Assembly: GCA_003667245.1 (NCBI GenBank)
Contig: RCNN01000198.1
Coordinates: 1 to 58,720, forward strand
DNA: 58,720 bases
Origin: Heterostelium multicystogenum
Taxonomy: Eukaryota; Evosea; Eumycetozoa; Acytosteliales; Acytosteliaceae
Direction of reading: 5' to 3'
Shown piece by piece: positions 11,552 to 23,600 of the stretch. Below the pieces are notes generated by a model. The model made no database searches and had not been told where the DNA came from. It was given only the letters and a program-made list of their open reading frames with translations. Position numbers and translations under genes: made by a program. Position 1 is the stretch's first letter; each line of letters opens with the position of its first letter.

Positions 11552-11823
11552 CTAATTTATATTTAGATAATTCTAACAAGAATTAACACCCTCCCATTCT
11601 ATGTAGTGGAGCACTCTTTTATTTCTACATTTATCAAGAAATTTGTGTTAACAATACTTTTTCACCCATATATATGTATTAAATATTTTTGAAATATCAT
11701 AGATTGAAATTAGATGTGATCAAAGTAATATTATTATTAATATCTAAATTTATTTTTAATATTCCCATATTATATAAATTTATTAAACATATTATTTTCT
11801 ATTTAGGATTTCTTGTCTGTCTC

Positions 11824-12984
11824 ATGGAAAAAATTCAGGTTCCAAGTTCATCTCTTTTTGTTTGCTCATCCAGATTATTCATTACCAATGCTTTTGTTGG
11901 AAAAGTTCTAAATGATCCAACCTCTGATGAGGAATCTACTAAATTAGTTGAACCATTTAGAAGATACCATCAACCTTCTCTTCCTAATCTTTTGGATGAA
12001 TTTAAAGATATCTTAACTTATGATCCGTAAGTTAATTTATTAACAATAATTTGTTATCAAATCTTTTGTATACAATACTAATCTTAAATTTGAAGGTATT
12101 CATATTATTTCTGTAATTCTGATGAATGTCCTTTAATTGTTTCAAATTCAATGGATAAACTTAATGAATGTCAAACTGGATCTTTTTGAAGATGAAATGT
12201 ACAGAGAGATGATTCTTTCTAAAATTGGATTTCCTACAAATCTTTCATTTGAAGATTTAAAGAAATATGTTTTACATTCACAATCACCAATGATGAAATG
12301 GACCCTTCTTACATCTGCTGGTCTCATTCAACATCTACTTTTCAGAACAAAATACATTGATGATTTCATTAAAGAAAGGATCACCGATGGTTTTTGATCA
12401 GTTTGTGATATTAGGAGCAGGTCTTGATTCAAGAGCATATCGTTTACCATTCAAAGAAAACACCACCATTTGGGAAGTGGATTTCAAAGATGTCTTGATT
12501 TATAAGAAGTATATTCTTGATGATATTGATGATATTCCAAAGATATCAAAAGCTAAGAACATCCATATCTGGTCTGATTTAACTCAAACTTGTGAATGGT
12601 CAAAACAATTACTTCATACTGGATACATCACCAACAAAAGAACATGCTGGATCCTTGAAGGACTTATACCCTATATTGAGAGAGATGGAATAACTAAAAT
12701 GTTAAACATGGTAGATAATCTCTCTAGCTCCGGATCTGCTGTGATATATGAGAATATCAAATCTGAAATTACTTCCCAAGAAAAACTGAATCCTATTATG
12801 CCATATCTTAGAAGTCTAATGCCCTCCAAGTCAATAGATTCTTTACAATACATTCAAGAACTTGGCTTCACCAAAGATGTTATAAACATAAATGAAAACC
12901 AAATACCTGTTATCTATAAAATTCACAAAGAAGCACAAGAACCTCAACTCGATATTTGATCTGACAATAGCTTTTAAACCATGA
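11824..12984 (+). CDS. SAM-dependent methyltransferase, LCMT/UPF0677-like, copy 2
   Basis: Start at 11824 (MEKIQVPSSSLFVCSSRLF), exon 1 to 12026, a 69-nt GT-AG intron at 12027-12095, then exon 2. The SAM-binding motif LGAGLDSRAYRLPFKE is at about 12413-12460, an acidic residue follows in IWEVDF, and the post-I region reads CWILEGLIPYIERD, as in leucine-carboxyl-methyltransferase-like enzymes. The methyl acceptor is unknown. It is the better-preserved member of an inverted pair with 1774-2924. Three frame breaks all look like one extra T in a T run: before EDEMYREM (12182-12186), before DQFVILGAG (12391-12395) and before the final segment (12954-12956). With these the protein ends in Phe-Lys-Pro at 12984, as does its paralogue. 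Without the last correction it would stop at 12958. The shared error type points to sequencing rather than inactivation. Confidence 0.8.
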
Positions 12985-13164
12985 AAAATAAATATAATAT
13001 AATATTGATCAATTGCAGATGTAAAACAAGTCGACTCCTATTTTATGAAAGTCAATCGTTTCATCGAGATGAACATCCTTGTAGGTAGTAGATGGAGTTA
13101 GTTGGTTTGTTAACCAGATAAGTCATCAACAGATTTAATGTTTATTAATATAATGTAATTTATA

Positions 13165-14088
13165 ATGAATCATAATCAAAGATCCCAGGTAGATTTGAAC
13201 TTGTAAATAATATTAAAGAAGATCATATTTCTAAAGAGATCTTAGAGAATTCTAGTAATATAATCAAGAATGAAAAAGAAACTTTAATAAACTATCATGT
13301 TTGTATTATAATAGTAATAATTAATAATAATAGTAATACTATAGTATTAACAATTAAATGTATTTAAGATATTAGATTTATCTGGTAACTTTATAACTAG
13401 AATCGAAAAAGGATTCGATCTCCTTCTATTTCAAACACATAACAGAGTTATATATGATAAACAATGAATTAAAAGAGATACCATTAGAGATCAACTCGTT
13501 GTTATCACTTGAAAAAACTATATCTGTCAAAGAATAATATAATAGCTGTAAGCTTTAAAACTTAAAAGGTCATTGATATTGTCTATCCTAACTAACGTTT
13601 AACATTACTTGGAATCATAGATTGAAAACATTGATCAATTAGTCAATCTAAAAGTATTAGATCTTAGAGCTAACAAAATAAAGGAATGCTCTAATCTGAG
13701 ATACAATAGTCAATTACAATAGTAGGTATCATCATTCATTATCACTTTGATTATGAATAAAACAAAGAATATTAATATTAAACTTGAAATGTATATTAAT
13801 ATATATTACTTCTAGTTATCATTATCAAATAATATTTTAACGAGTGTAGAGACTATACCTCAGCTGCTTAGATTAGAATCATTGTTTTTATTTGCTAATC
13901 AGATTGCCCATCTTGATGTGACCTTGGAGCTACTTGCAACAAATACACCTAATTTGAAGAAACTGCTCTTGTCATCGAACCCATCGACACCATTGAATAG
14001 AACGAACGAAGAGATCCAAAACTATAGGGCACTAACCAAGTCAAAGCTACCAAAGCTCGAAATTCTCGATTGGCAGCAATACATCTAA
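13165..14088 (+). CDS. Leucine-rich-repeat protein
   Basis: A plausible start at 13165 leads to FELVNNIKEDHISKEILENS. After an intron (about 13285-13365) the repeats begin: LDLSGNFITRIEKGFDLL, then (from about 13621) IDQLVNLKVLDLRANKIKEC, then, after an intron with an acceptor at about 13816, LSLSNNILTSVETIPQLLRL and LESLFLFANQIAHLDVTLEL. The final exon runs to the stop at 14088 and ends with LPKLEILDWQQYI, the cap-like end of SDS22/LRR-cap proteins. LRRs of this form mediate protein binding in the cytosol. There is no signal peptide or membrane segment. The partner is not predictable. Exon borders in the first 400 nt are uncertain, and the protein is short (about 200 residues). Confidence 0.6.
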
Positions 14089-14139
14089 CTTTAGAGCAGC
14101 GCTGCCAAATAAATATAATATTACAATAATTTATTCATC

Positions 14140-15239
14140 TTAGTCTAGTAGCTCTTTCATTCCATCTTGATATGATATAACATTAGAGTAGCCAATCGTT
14201 TCTCTGGCTTTGCTGTCGCTCACTACAAAATCAGATGATGCGTAAATTAGACCGGTCTTGGTGAGTAGAGGCAGTCCTCGAAGGCGGAAAAGTCGCCACA
14301 CCAGCGACATCGCCGCCACAATAATCCAGGCAAACCAAATGGGAATAGACATGTGCAATTTCCATGAGGAGACGCCACAGCGTCTGAATCTTTCGGTAAA
14401 GAACTGTCTGAATTGGACGGGCTGGCCGTCGGTGAGATGATAGATTTCGCCATTCTTGCCACGCTCCATGACACACTGTATTCCATATGCTGCATTCTCA
14501 GAGTGAACGATTGATATGCGATTGGCGCCACCACCTATCCAGAACCACTGCAGATGCTTCGCCATCTTGACGAGCTGTGTCAACACATTGTCGCCCTTTC
14601 CCCACACAAGCGGCAGTCTTACGACGGTAGTTGTCTTTATCCTCTTGCCAATGCCACCACGAAGCACACACTGCTCGGCCAAGACCTTTGACTTGTTGTA
14701 CCATCCCAACTCATCGAGAGGGGGTATCACCTGATCCTCATCTGCGCCATTGATATTCTTGCCACTCATAATGACACCCATGGTACTGATAAATATAAAT
14801 CGCTCAACGCCCTGTCTTTCTGCGACCTACATTACAAACCAATACATTAGTTACCGTGCCAATGAAAACAACAGAGCAGCCTATGTGCGGGACCAGCAAT
14901 ACAGTCAGGCAGTTAACTTACACTATATAATGTTCCAGTTGCATTAACATTGTCTTCGAAGAGCTCATCGATAGTATTGGCATTGGTTTCAAGTTTAGCT
15001 GCACAATGTATCACTATTTTGCATCCTGCCAACGCATTTTCGAGGGATCTTTCATCTGACAGTGAACATCGGATCGGCTGTCCACCACATTCTCGAATGA
15101 ACTCATCTGACTGATTCGATCTACTCATAGCTCTAATCATAGGGTATCCATTTACAACCAATCTCTTTATTAAATTACTTCCAACAAATCCACTTCCACC
15201 AGTGACAAATACTATATTCTTGTCATTGTTATAATCCAT
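14140..15239 (-). CDS. 3-beta-hydroxysteroid dehydrogenase-like / NAD-dependent epimerase
   Basis: Start at 15239. The N-terminal Rossmann loop is VFVTGGSGFVGSNLIKRLV, followed by VIHCAAKLE. A 95-nt GT-AG intron (14827-14921) joins in phase to VERFIFISTMGVIMSGKN. The catalytic pair is in GWYNKSKVLAEQ (Tyr and Lys of YxxxK), then VVRLPLVWGKGDN, a conserved SIVHSENAAYG, and a membrane-seeking stretch SIPIWFAWIIVAAMSLVWRL typical of the 3-beta-HSD/sterol-4-alpha-carboxylate dehydrogenase group. It probably acts on a sterol or related lipid at the ER membrane. The length (about 335 residues) fits the family. This is one of the few genes in the window with an entirely intact frame, and its GC content is higher than that of most neighbours. 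Confidence 0.85.
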
Positions 15240-15498
15240 CTCCTGTTTTATCTATAGATCTATACAACCACACCCTGATGATTTGTCGTGTTGCAACACA
15301 CTGCCGTACAAAGTCAGTAACTCAATTGAATGAATCAAGTGTGAAAATTAAATTAGATTTGTGTGTGGATCGATCTTTTAGTTGTCATGAAAAATCATCA
15401 AACTCCACTTGTTGTTTGATTTGTGATAAAAAAGATATAATATACATACATATACACATATATATATTAATCAAAACAAGAGATAGATAAGAGTAAAG

Positions 15499-16597
15499 AT
15501 GTCGGAAGAACCCATCAACTCAAAGGCGACAGCTCGATCGCTGCACAAGGCTTCGAAGCATCAGGATAAGAATACATCGTCGCATAAATATAAAAAACAA
15601 AAAGCAGATGAGATTAGAAGGAAGAAACAACTAGAGAGTGAACGTGAACAAGATCCAGAGTATAACAAGTCAGAGGAGGGCGATAGCGACGACGATGATA
15701 GTCAAGATGGCGATAAAAGCAGAGGTGGTCGATCAAAGTATAGTAAGAGACTGCTGATCAAACAGCCCGCAAAATCAGTAGACGAGCTCAATGATCTTTA
15801 CGATAAATCAAACAACCATGTAGATATGCAAGAACTATTGGATTCAACATGTAGGTTCACCAACATTATTGTGGTATATCACTTAAAAATGAATGACTCT
15901 AGGACTAACAGTATCAATTAATATTAGTTGACTTTATACCAAAGTATGAAGATAATTTCGATGCTTTAAAGGAAATGAGTGAAGCACTCGATAAGAAACA
16001 GAAAGAAATACAGCAAATGATGCTTCGGCAGAGCGAAATTAACCTGACTGAAATAGAAAGACTTTTACTCTCGTACTCCATTTCCGACAGATTAGATATA
16101 GATAGTAAATATTTTGTATGTACTACTATTGATACCACTTTTCATTGGCAATCACAAAGTTGATTGATTTCAAGTTGCACGATGACTAACATAACTTATA
16201 ACAATCATCAATACAAATGAAACAGAATGGTGTAGAAATAGAGAAACCTATGCATCCTGTTGTATCATTATCAAGAAAATCAAATAAAAACATCAAACAC
16301 CAACAGCAGCAACAACAACAGTCATCATCGTCATCGTCATCACAGACTGTCGACAACGACTATGAAGATGTTATAATTTCAATGTCATCACTTAAATCTA
16401 ATATTTCAACAAAAAAAGACAGAGAAAAACAAGAGGTGGAAGATCAAGATGAGAACGAAGAAGAAGTGGAAGAGGAAGACGAGCAAGAGGAAGACGAGCA
16501 AGTAGACGACAACAATGTACAACAACAACAGAAATCAGACAATAATAATAGTAATACCAATCAATCCCTAGAAGATTGGTTAGATACTATCATATAA
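15499..16597 (+). CDS. Charged low-complexity protein ending in DWLD motif
   Basis: Three exons with clean in-phase GT-AG introns at 15851-15927 and 16116-16225. Exon 1 is highly charged and Lys-rich (KKQKADEIRRKKQLESERE), then acidic, then KQPAKSVDELNDLYDKSNNH. Exon 2 is predicted helical (FDALKEMSEALDKKQKEIQQ; IERLLLSYSISDRLDIDSKY). Exon 3 has a Gln/Ser tract and a long Glu/Asp tract and ends SLEDWLDTII. The acidic-aromatic ending resembles that of the apoptosis regulator Aven, but the resemblance is too short to name it. The protein is probably nuclear or cytosolic and largely disordered. The frame is intact, so this gene is likely real and expressed. Confidence 0.65.
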
Positions 16598-17696
16598 TCT
16601 TGAAAATCTAAAAAAATGGATCAGAGTAATGCAAGCTCTTGAATGATTTTCAGATTAAATTTAATAGGAGCTAAAAATAAATCAAAACCAAAAAAAAAAA
16701 TTGAAAAACCAATCAATTCAATAAATCATTATTTTATTACTGTATTGTAATGGTCTATTTTCAAAGGTTTAACTTTTTTTTAAATGTTTATTTCTTTTTT
16801 TTAAGATTATTAATTAAATAATAAAATATATAGGTAATTAGTAATATTATTATTAATAACAAATAAAGTCAAAACATATATATATAAATCACTAAATAAA
16901 TTCAACAACAACAATAACAATAACAGCAACAACAACCATAATAAAACACTCAAATTCATACAAAACATACAATAACATAAATAAGCAAATTTAAATTTGA
17001 ACATTCTTAGCAATACAAAGAAAAAAGAAAGCATCCAACCACCATTATTAATATAGAAGTTAATACTTACATAAATCATTTATACTTAAATTTATATATT
17101 AAACATAAAAAATACTGCACAACATAACACTAAACCACTACTTTAACTCTAACACCCACACTCACACCACACCAATACATTACTACAATTATCACTATCG
17201 CAATAACATTCAACTATAACATTATAATTAATCATTCAAATTTTAATATTAATATTTAATATATAATATAGTAGAAAATAATAGCGCAGCAAAGTAGAGC
17301 AGAGTTGTAATTGCAAAGCAAAGCAAAGCATTGAATTAAATTGAATTGAATTGACAATCGGATATTTGATTCAAATTTAAAAACCAAACAACCAAACAAC
17401 CAACCTAAAGCTAAACTTAACTTAAACATATTATTATTAATTTATTACTTTAACAGATGATATTATTAATTTAAGTATCTCTTTAAATCCATTGTAATAA
17501 TTGTAATTGTTTAATTATTATACTAGAGTAGTATAGTGAGTGTATTAGTAGCAATAATATTTGTAGATATAGATAGAGAGAGTTAGATAAATTTATAGTT
17601 TAAAGATAAAATACATATATAGAGAGATTAAGATAAAGAAACAAAGTTAGCTTGGACTGGTTTGCAGGGTCGATAGAGATAGATAGAAAATTAATT
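16598..17696. other. Long AT-rich spacer / 5' leader region
   Basis: Contains A and T homopolymers (an A run near 16689; T runs near 16777 and 16793), a CAACAA-type simple repeat near 16900-16940 and short direct repeats GCAAA and TTGAA at about 17310-17355. It probably carries the promoter and 5' leader of the deubiquitinase gene. No gene is seen. Confidence 0.55.
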
Positions 17697-20600
17697 ATGG
17701 ATACAAATACACCACCATCTATAAAGATTTTATCTATTGAGGATACAGGTAATAATAACAATAGTAATGAGAGTAGAAATAATGAATGTGGTGGAGATGT
17801 ATCACCAGCGTTGTCATCCTCCTCTTCCACCTCATCTTTATTGAATGATTTACAGATTGGTTCTGTTAGTGCATTACAACAGCAACCGCTTCAGTCATTG
17901 TCCACCCCTTCCATTCTAACTCCTCCATTAATACCAACCTCGCCTAGCTGCAATGGCGTCACAAATAACAATAGCAATGGAAATGGAAATCAAAGTAGTG
18001 ATAATAGCAGTGCTTCATCTGCACCACCATCTCCAAATATCAACAATGGCAATTCATCCTCAATTTCATCTCAATCAAGTGGTTCACTTCCAACGCTTGA
18101 CTATAGTAGATTCTTGAGAGATATAGAATCTATGGCTATTAGAAACGAAAACGCACCGTTACGGGCGTTGCAAACCTTGATTGAGCATCTATCAGCGATC
18201 AACTCTAATCATGTATCCGTAGAATCATCAACTCAACTCTTAGTTTGGATACCTAGATATATATATGCTGTATTCAATTTAAAGATGTAAGAATCAATAC
18301 ACAGTTAGAGTTAGTGAAGTGGGAGTAGAAACAGAGAAGAAGGATAGTAATATCAATTATAGATTCTTAACATATTAACTAACGTAATCAATTAGATTTA
18401 CACAAGAGCTTAAACAACATGTAGTTATTTCTTTCATACCTGTATTCATTCAATTGTCCATTGTATTCAATTGGATTCTACCTGATTTGTGGATTGGATT
18501 TGCTCGAATTTTTAATCCATCACATACATTCTATTCATCCATCAAGTTCGAATTAGATCAATCTACATTGATCACAAAAGAGTCGATTTATTTTAAAGTA
18601 TGTTATAGTTTATATTATAAAACTAGTTGGTACAAACATTCTAACTTTGATGATAACATTTAATTTCTAGAAACAAGACGCATTGACATCTGTATTTTAT
18701 TATCAAAACTTAATGATTTTGGATAAGGTTAATTTCTTTCAGGTGTTTTACGATCACCTTTTGTCAAGATCATTTTCAGTGTCGAAGCTGAAGTCAATTC
18801 TAAAGTGTTTTATATATTTGAGAGAGTATCTCAACCCTGGATTCTACAGTCAGTACATTCCAAAGCTGAAAGATATAGTGTTGACTCACCTATTAGATAT
18901 TCAATTCGATGACCTGTCTGGTACCGACAAAGATGCATTCAGAGATATCATTTCATCGATTCAAAGCTTACTTGGTTTTGCTTTTGACTTCTGCAGAAAT
19001 CACCAGAATCTTCCAAGAGTTTGACCTAAATCGATCGCTGCGTTACTTCCAGAGCTCCAATCTCGAACGAAAACTGCGTGGACTCCGATTCATCAAAAAG
19101 TCTGCCAAATATATAAATAACGAGCAGTTGAAGGCAACTGGATTTAGCGGTTTTGGTGGTTTCCTAAAGAACAAGCAAAAGCCAAAAACTAAAGAGTCAA
19201 ATACGAGTTCTGTAAATGGTGGTAATAGCAATAACTCGTATATAAGTGGAAATGGATCATCTAATAGCAGTACCAGTTTCAAACGCAAATGGCACCAATT
19301 CAAATACAAGTGGCAGCAACGGCAATGGTTCAGCTAATGCAGGTAATGGAAGCTCGAATAATGGTAACAACGGAGGTAATAGTAATGCTCCAGCAGTTGA
19401 CCAACAACTACTTTTGAGTTGGATATTAAAGCACGAAGATCGTTGAGTCATTTTGTAAGATTTCAGATCAACCAGATATTATTCGACATGGATTGCCAGT
19501 TATGATTTTCCTTTGTCAATTGGCAAATTAGAGAATCATCAGCTTGAGTTTATTATGGAATTCTTCAATTTGTAAGTAACAAAACTTAAATCATTAAATT
19601 CATAATGATCATACATAAGGAAATTAACCTCAAATATTATCAATAACAAAGGGTAAACATGAGTCAGTTAGAAGTACTATTTATAATGCATTGTTGGAGT
19701 TGATTGGATATTTGCATTTGAAACAATTGGATTATTTCTACGAATACTTTAACAAGTCCATTTCTAGTTTCAAGCCGGTTGAGTTTGACAATGATTTGTT
19801 GCAGTTTATTTATAATTTATCAATGATTGCTATTCAGCACCCAGAGAATGTAGGATCGTCCAAAAAGTCATATGGTCTAGATTTGTTTTGGAAATTATTA
19901 CAGGATCGTGAACAAAAATGTAGCAGACAATGTTTCTCAATCATTGATCAATCGCTCCAAGACATTTTTAGTATCACTCCTCCGACTACAGGAATGTTCA
20001 TCTTTGCGACTCACATACATTGAGCTAGCTATTGAGAATATAAAATCCTTCCAATCGGTATATCAATCACTATCTGTTATCGTCAATATTGTAGAGCTAT
20101 TCGTGAAGAAGCAGCGGGCTACCATCGAGTCTTTGGAAAACAAGTATAAGTTGTTCGATTTATTCTTCAAGGAAATGGCAAACTTTAAAAAATAATTTCA
20201 CACCGCTCATCGACCTTGTCATTCTCTTCGCTTGAGGGAGTCAATCACAATATATTGTATGGCAGTTTCCAACATCTATCTCAAGTACAAGCAAGATTCG
20301 AGTTTCTAGAGTATATCCTCTCTCAATCGTCAATCATGTTGAATATTCAACAACTTGATATTCTTTGGGAGGCATTTGTCACAGGAGCGATTACTCCAGA
20401 AGAGAAGGAAGCTTGCTTCATTTGGTTGAAGAACACAAAGATCCAAGGAAAAGAGAGAATTGCATTTCCGGAACAGGTCGTCCGTTATCTCTTCCTGGAC
20501 AAGATGGCAAATCTCGATTGGTCAATCATGGGTCTGAGTTCATACTCTGTATTTGAGAGATATTTCCTCTATGTCAATGAGCGTGCTGGAAAAGATCAAA

Positions 20601-23600
20601 AAGGTTACCAATTCTATTTTCAACGGTGATCTTTTTTCAAATCAGTTGGACTCCCTGGCAATAAACAAAAAGCCAGCACCACAAAATCAACAATCAAATC
20701 AGCAATCTTCACAACCAATGCACCCATCTCACTCACCATCTCTTTCACCAGCAACCTCACCATCATTCCAATCAGCAAATGGTTATCCCTACCAAAACAG
20801 CGGAGACAGTACAACACCTTCAGATTTTTATTTAGTTTCACTAGATCTACTTGGTATTCAACAACTTTGGTCTGCAGCTCTCGGATCTCTCAACCTGGAG
20901 GTCAGTGACCAAGCAATTAATACACTCAACACACTATATCAAAGTGGTAGTGAAAAAGGAAGCAACAAGTTTAAAGATGAATATTTACGTGTGTGTATGG
21001 ACCACATTGTCAAGTCACTCAATAACAAGGACAACCATTCAGTGTCACACACTTCTATCAATAGAATTTGTCGTGCCTTGTGTATGATCAAGACATTTGC
21101 AAATACTGAGAGCAACAAGCAGCTTAAAGAAGAAGTTCTCAATAAGCATTCCATCAGCTCCATCAATCCAGAAAAACAGTATGCTTATCTTGTAAAGTTG
21201 GATCGTGGAGACTCGTATGCCATCACAGATATCACTGGAACTGATACACTCCGTATGTTCAAACGAAAAGTTGCAGCATTCTATGGAAATCCTCGACCAG
21301 CTGTTAGATCTCTCAAAATCTACTTAGGTGACAAAGAGTTGAAGGATGACGATAAATGTATGGATGAGTTAAAGATATTCGATTCGAGTGGAGCTCAACA
21401 ATATACATTGTTGGTTAAAAGAAATTCATCATCAACGATCTCTTCATCTACTCCATCTACTTTAAATAATGTTCATCAATCAACTACAACTACAACCACA
21501 GTAGCTTCATCAAATAGTTCAAATGGAAAGGAAGACATAACCACAGCATCTACATCATCTAAGAAAGAGAAGAAATCAAAAAGTAGAAGTGATAAAGGAA
21601 AGAGTAGTGAGTCAAAAGACAGTGAATACATAGATGAAGATGAAGATGACTATGTGGAGGTACTAGATGATACACCTATTGTCTCAATGGTGCTGGAGTC
21701 ACTTCAACATCAACTTGGTGGATTCGGTCTTACTGGTGATCTACAGCTTCGAAAAGTACAAGAAACCAAGTCAAAGGTGATAGCAGGCAGAGGCAAAATT
21801 GAGAACTCACTTGCAATTCTCATATCTAAACCACAGTATTTTGATCAAATATTCAATCTTTTGGATTTTGATAACGATATTGCAGAAGGTGCTTGGAATG
21901 TAGTATCTGAATTACCAATGAACTCCAAAGTTGTAAATGATATCAAGAATTTTAAAGGTATGGTGATCATACTAAAATTACTAGTATTATATATTAACTT
22001 GTTTTAATCAATTGTAGAAACATTAATACCAAATAATTCAATTTACAAATCGATTTATTATTTTGAAGGCTTTGGATGCAATTTTAGATGGATCATTAGA
22101 ACCTACCCAACCAACTACAAATGGTACTAAATCATCTGATCCGAATGGTTCACTTGAAGAGCTAAAGAATAGGTTCATCAACAAAGGTGCAGTCATATAT
22201 CTGACCCAAATGCTAAAGGATATTGATATTGTTGCAGATCGTGGACATCTAAAACTCTACAATTTATTGTTAAAGAATTTATTCATTTTGTCATTGAGTA
22301 GGTAATTTGTTTATAATTCGCTGCTTCATATACTAACTGTAAAATTAGTAAATACAAATGAAATGTCAACTTCAGCGCCACCATTATATATATTTAGAAG
22401 AGAAGCAGCTCCAATGTTTGAATCACCACATTTTATCATAAAGTTATTCCAGTTGTTGTCGACGGTTGGTGACCTACAGGTTTTATTGAATGGTAGCACA
22501 AACGAGTCTATCATCAATGACTTCAACTCAATGTATTACTATGGTATGGAAATACTACAGCTGATTCTAAAAAATGATCCAAGAGAAGAATTTGAAATGG
22601 TACAAACGAACAAAAGCACTGAGTGGACGGTTTGGCTAAAGTCACTATTGCTTGAATGTCGCTATCATAACATTCAACTCAAAGCCACCCGTTTAGTTCT
22701 TACATTGGCAACACTCGACCAGACACAAGAAGTTAGAATTGAAAGATCGCTTTTCTTCCTCTCACGTCTTTTGTCATTCCTTCCAGATATCAATAGATAT
22801 TACCAGACAGCTGAACAATTCTTTTGTTTGTTGTCGGAGCTTATCAACATTGGATATCCGAACAATTCACCTGCCCCTTCGCCAAAGCAGCAACATGACA
22901 GTCTAATGCTTGATGACAAAGGTGAATTACAAATAGTTCAACAAACAAATCAGCAACATCTACATCCAAACGACAATTTAGAATCACAAGACTTTGTTAA
23001 GACGTTATTAAGCAATTTAATCAAAGAGTTGATGAATATGCCAATAAGAGAAATAAGCAGCAACCAAGCTAAGGATCATATTCTCGTTGGAATTTTGAAT
23101 ATCATCAGAAATCTGGTTCGTAGACGTCCACATCTAAAGATAATTTGCAAGGAGAAAGATCTGTTGCTGTTCTTGTTCAAACAATGTCTATTTAAAACTC
23201 CAACTGCCAATGATCACGGACTGGAGCTACCCCCACTTGCAAGACTAAAGAATCACGTCTCTCATGTTATCGTTTGATGAAGGAGTTTGCAAAGAACGAT
23301 CACAACAATTTCTTCTTAATTGAAAGACTAATCAACGAGGAAATGGACAGAACCGACCCAACATCCGATTGGAATTACTCACCTATTGATCGTGAGAAAT
23401 CAATTTACAACTATGTCGGATTAAAGAATCAGGGTACAACATGTTATATGAATTCTCTGCTACAGCAACTCTACCACTCAACTTCACTTAAATATAGCCT
23501 GCTAAATATTAATGTTCCAAACTATGATGAGCTTGTTAAACGAATTCAACAACAACAAAAGCAACAACAAACAGATTCTCCACAACAACAATCACCAACT

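Noticed and set aside
14231..14734. Several frames overlapping the 3-beta-HSD-like gene on both strands
   Set aside because: They are shadows of an intact, conserved coding frame in a GC-richer gene.
16810..17079. Minus-strand frame with poly-Leu and Tyr
   Set aside because: It is a translation of CAA-type simple repeats and A-rich spacer, not a protein-like sequence.
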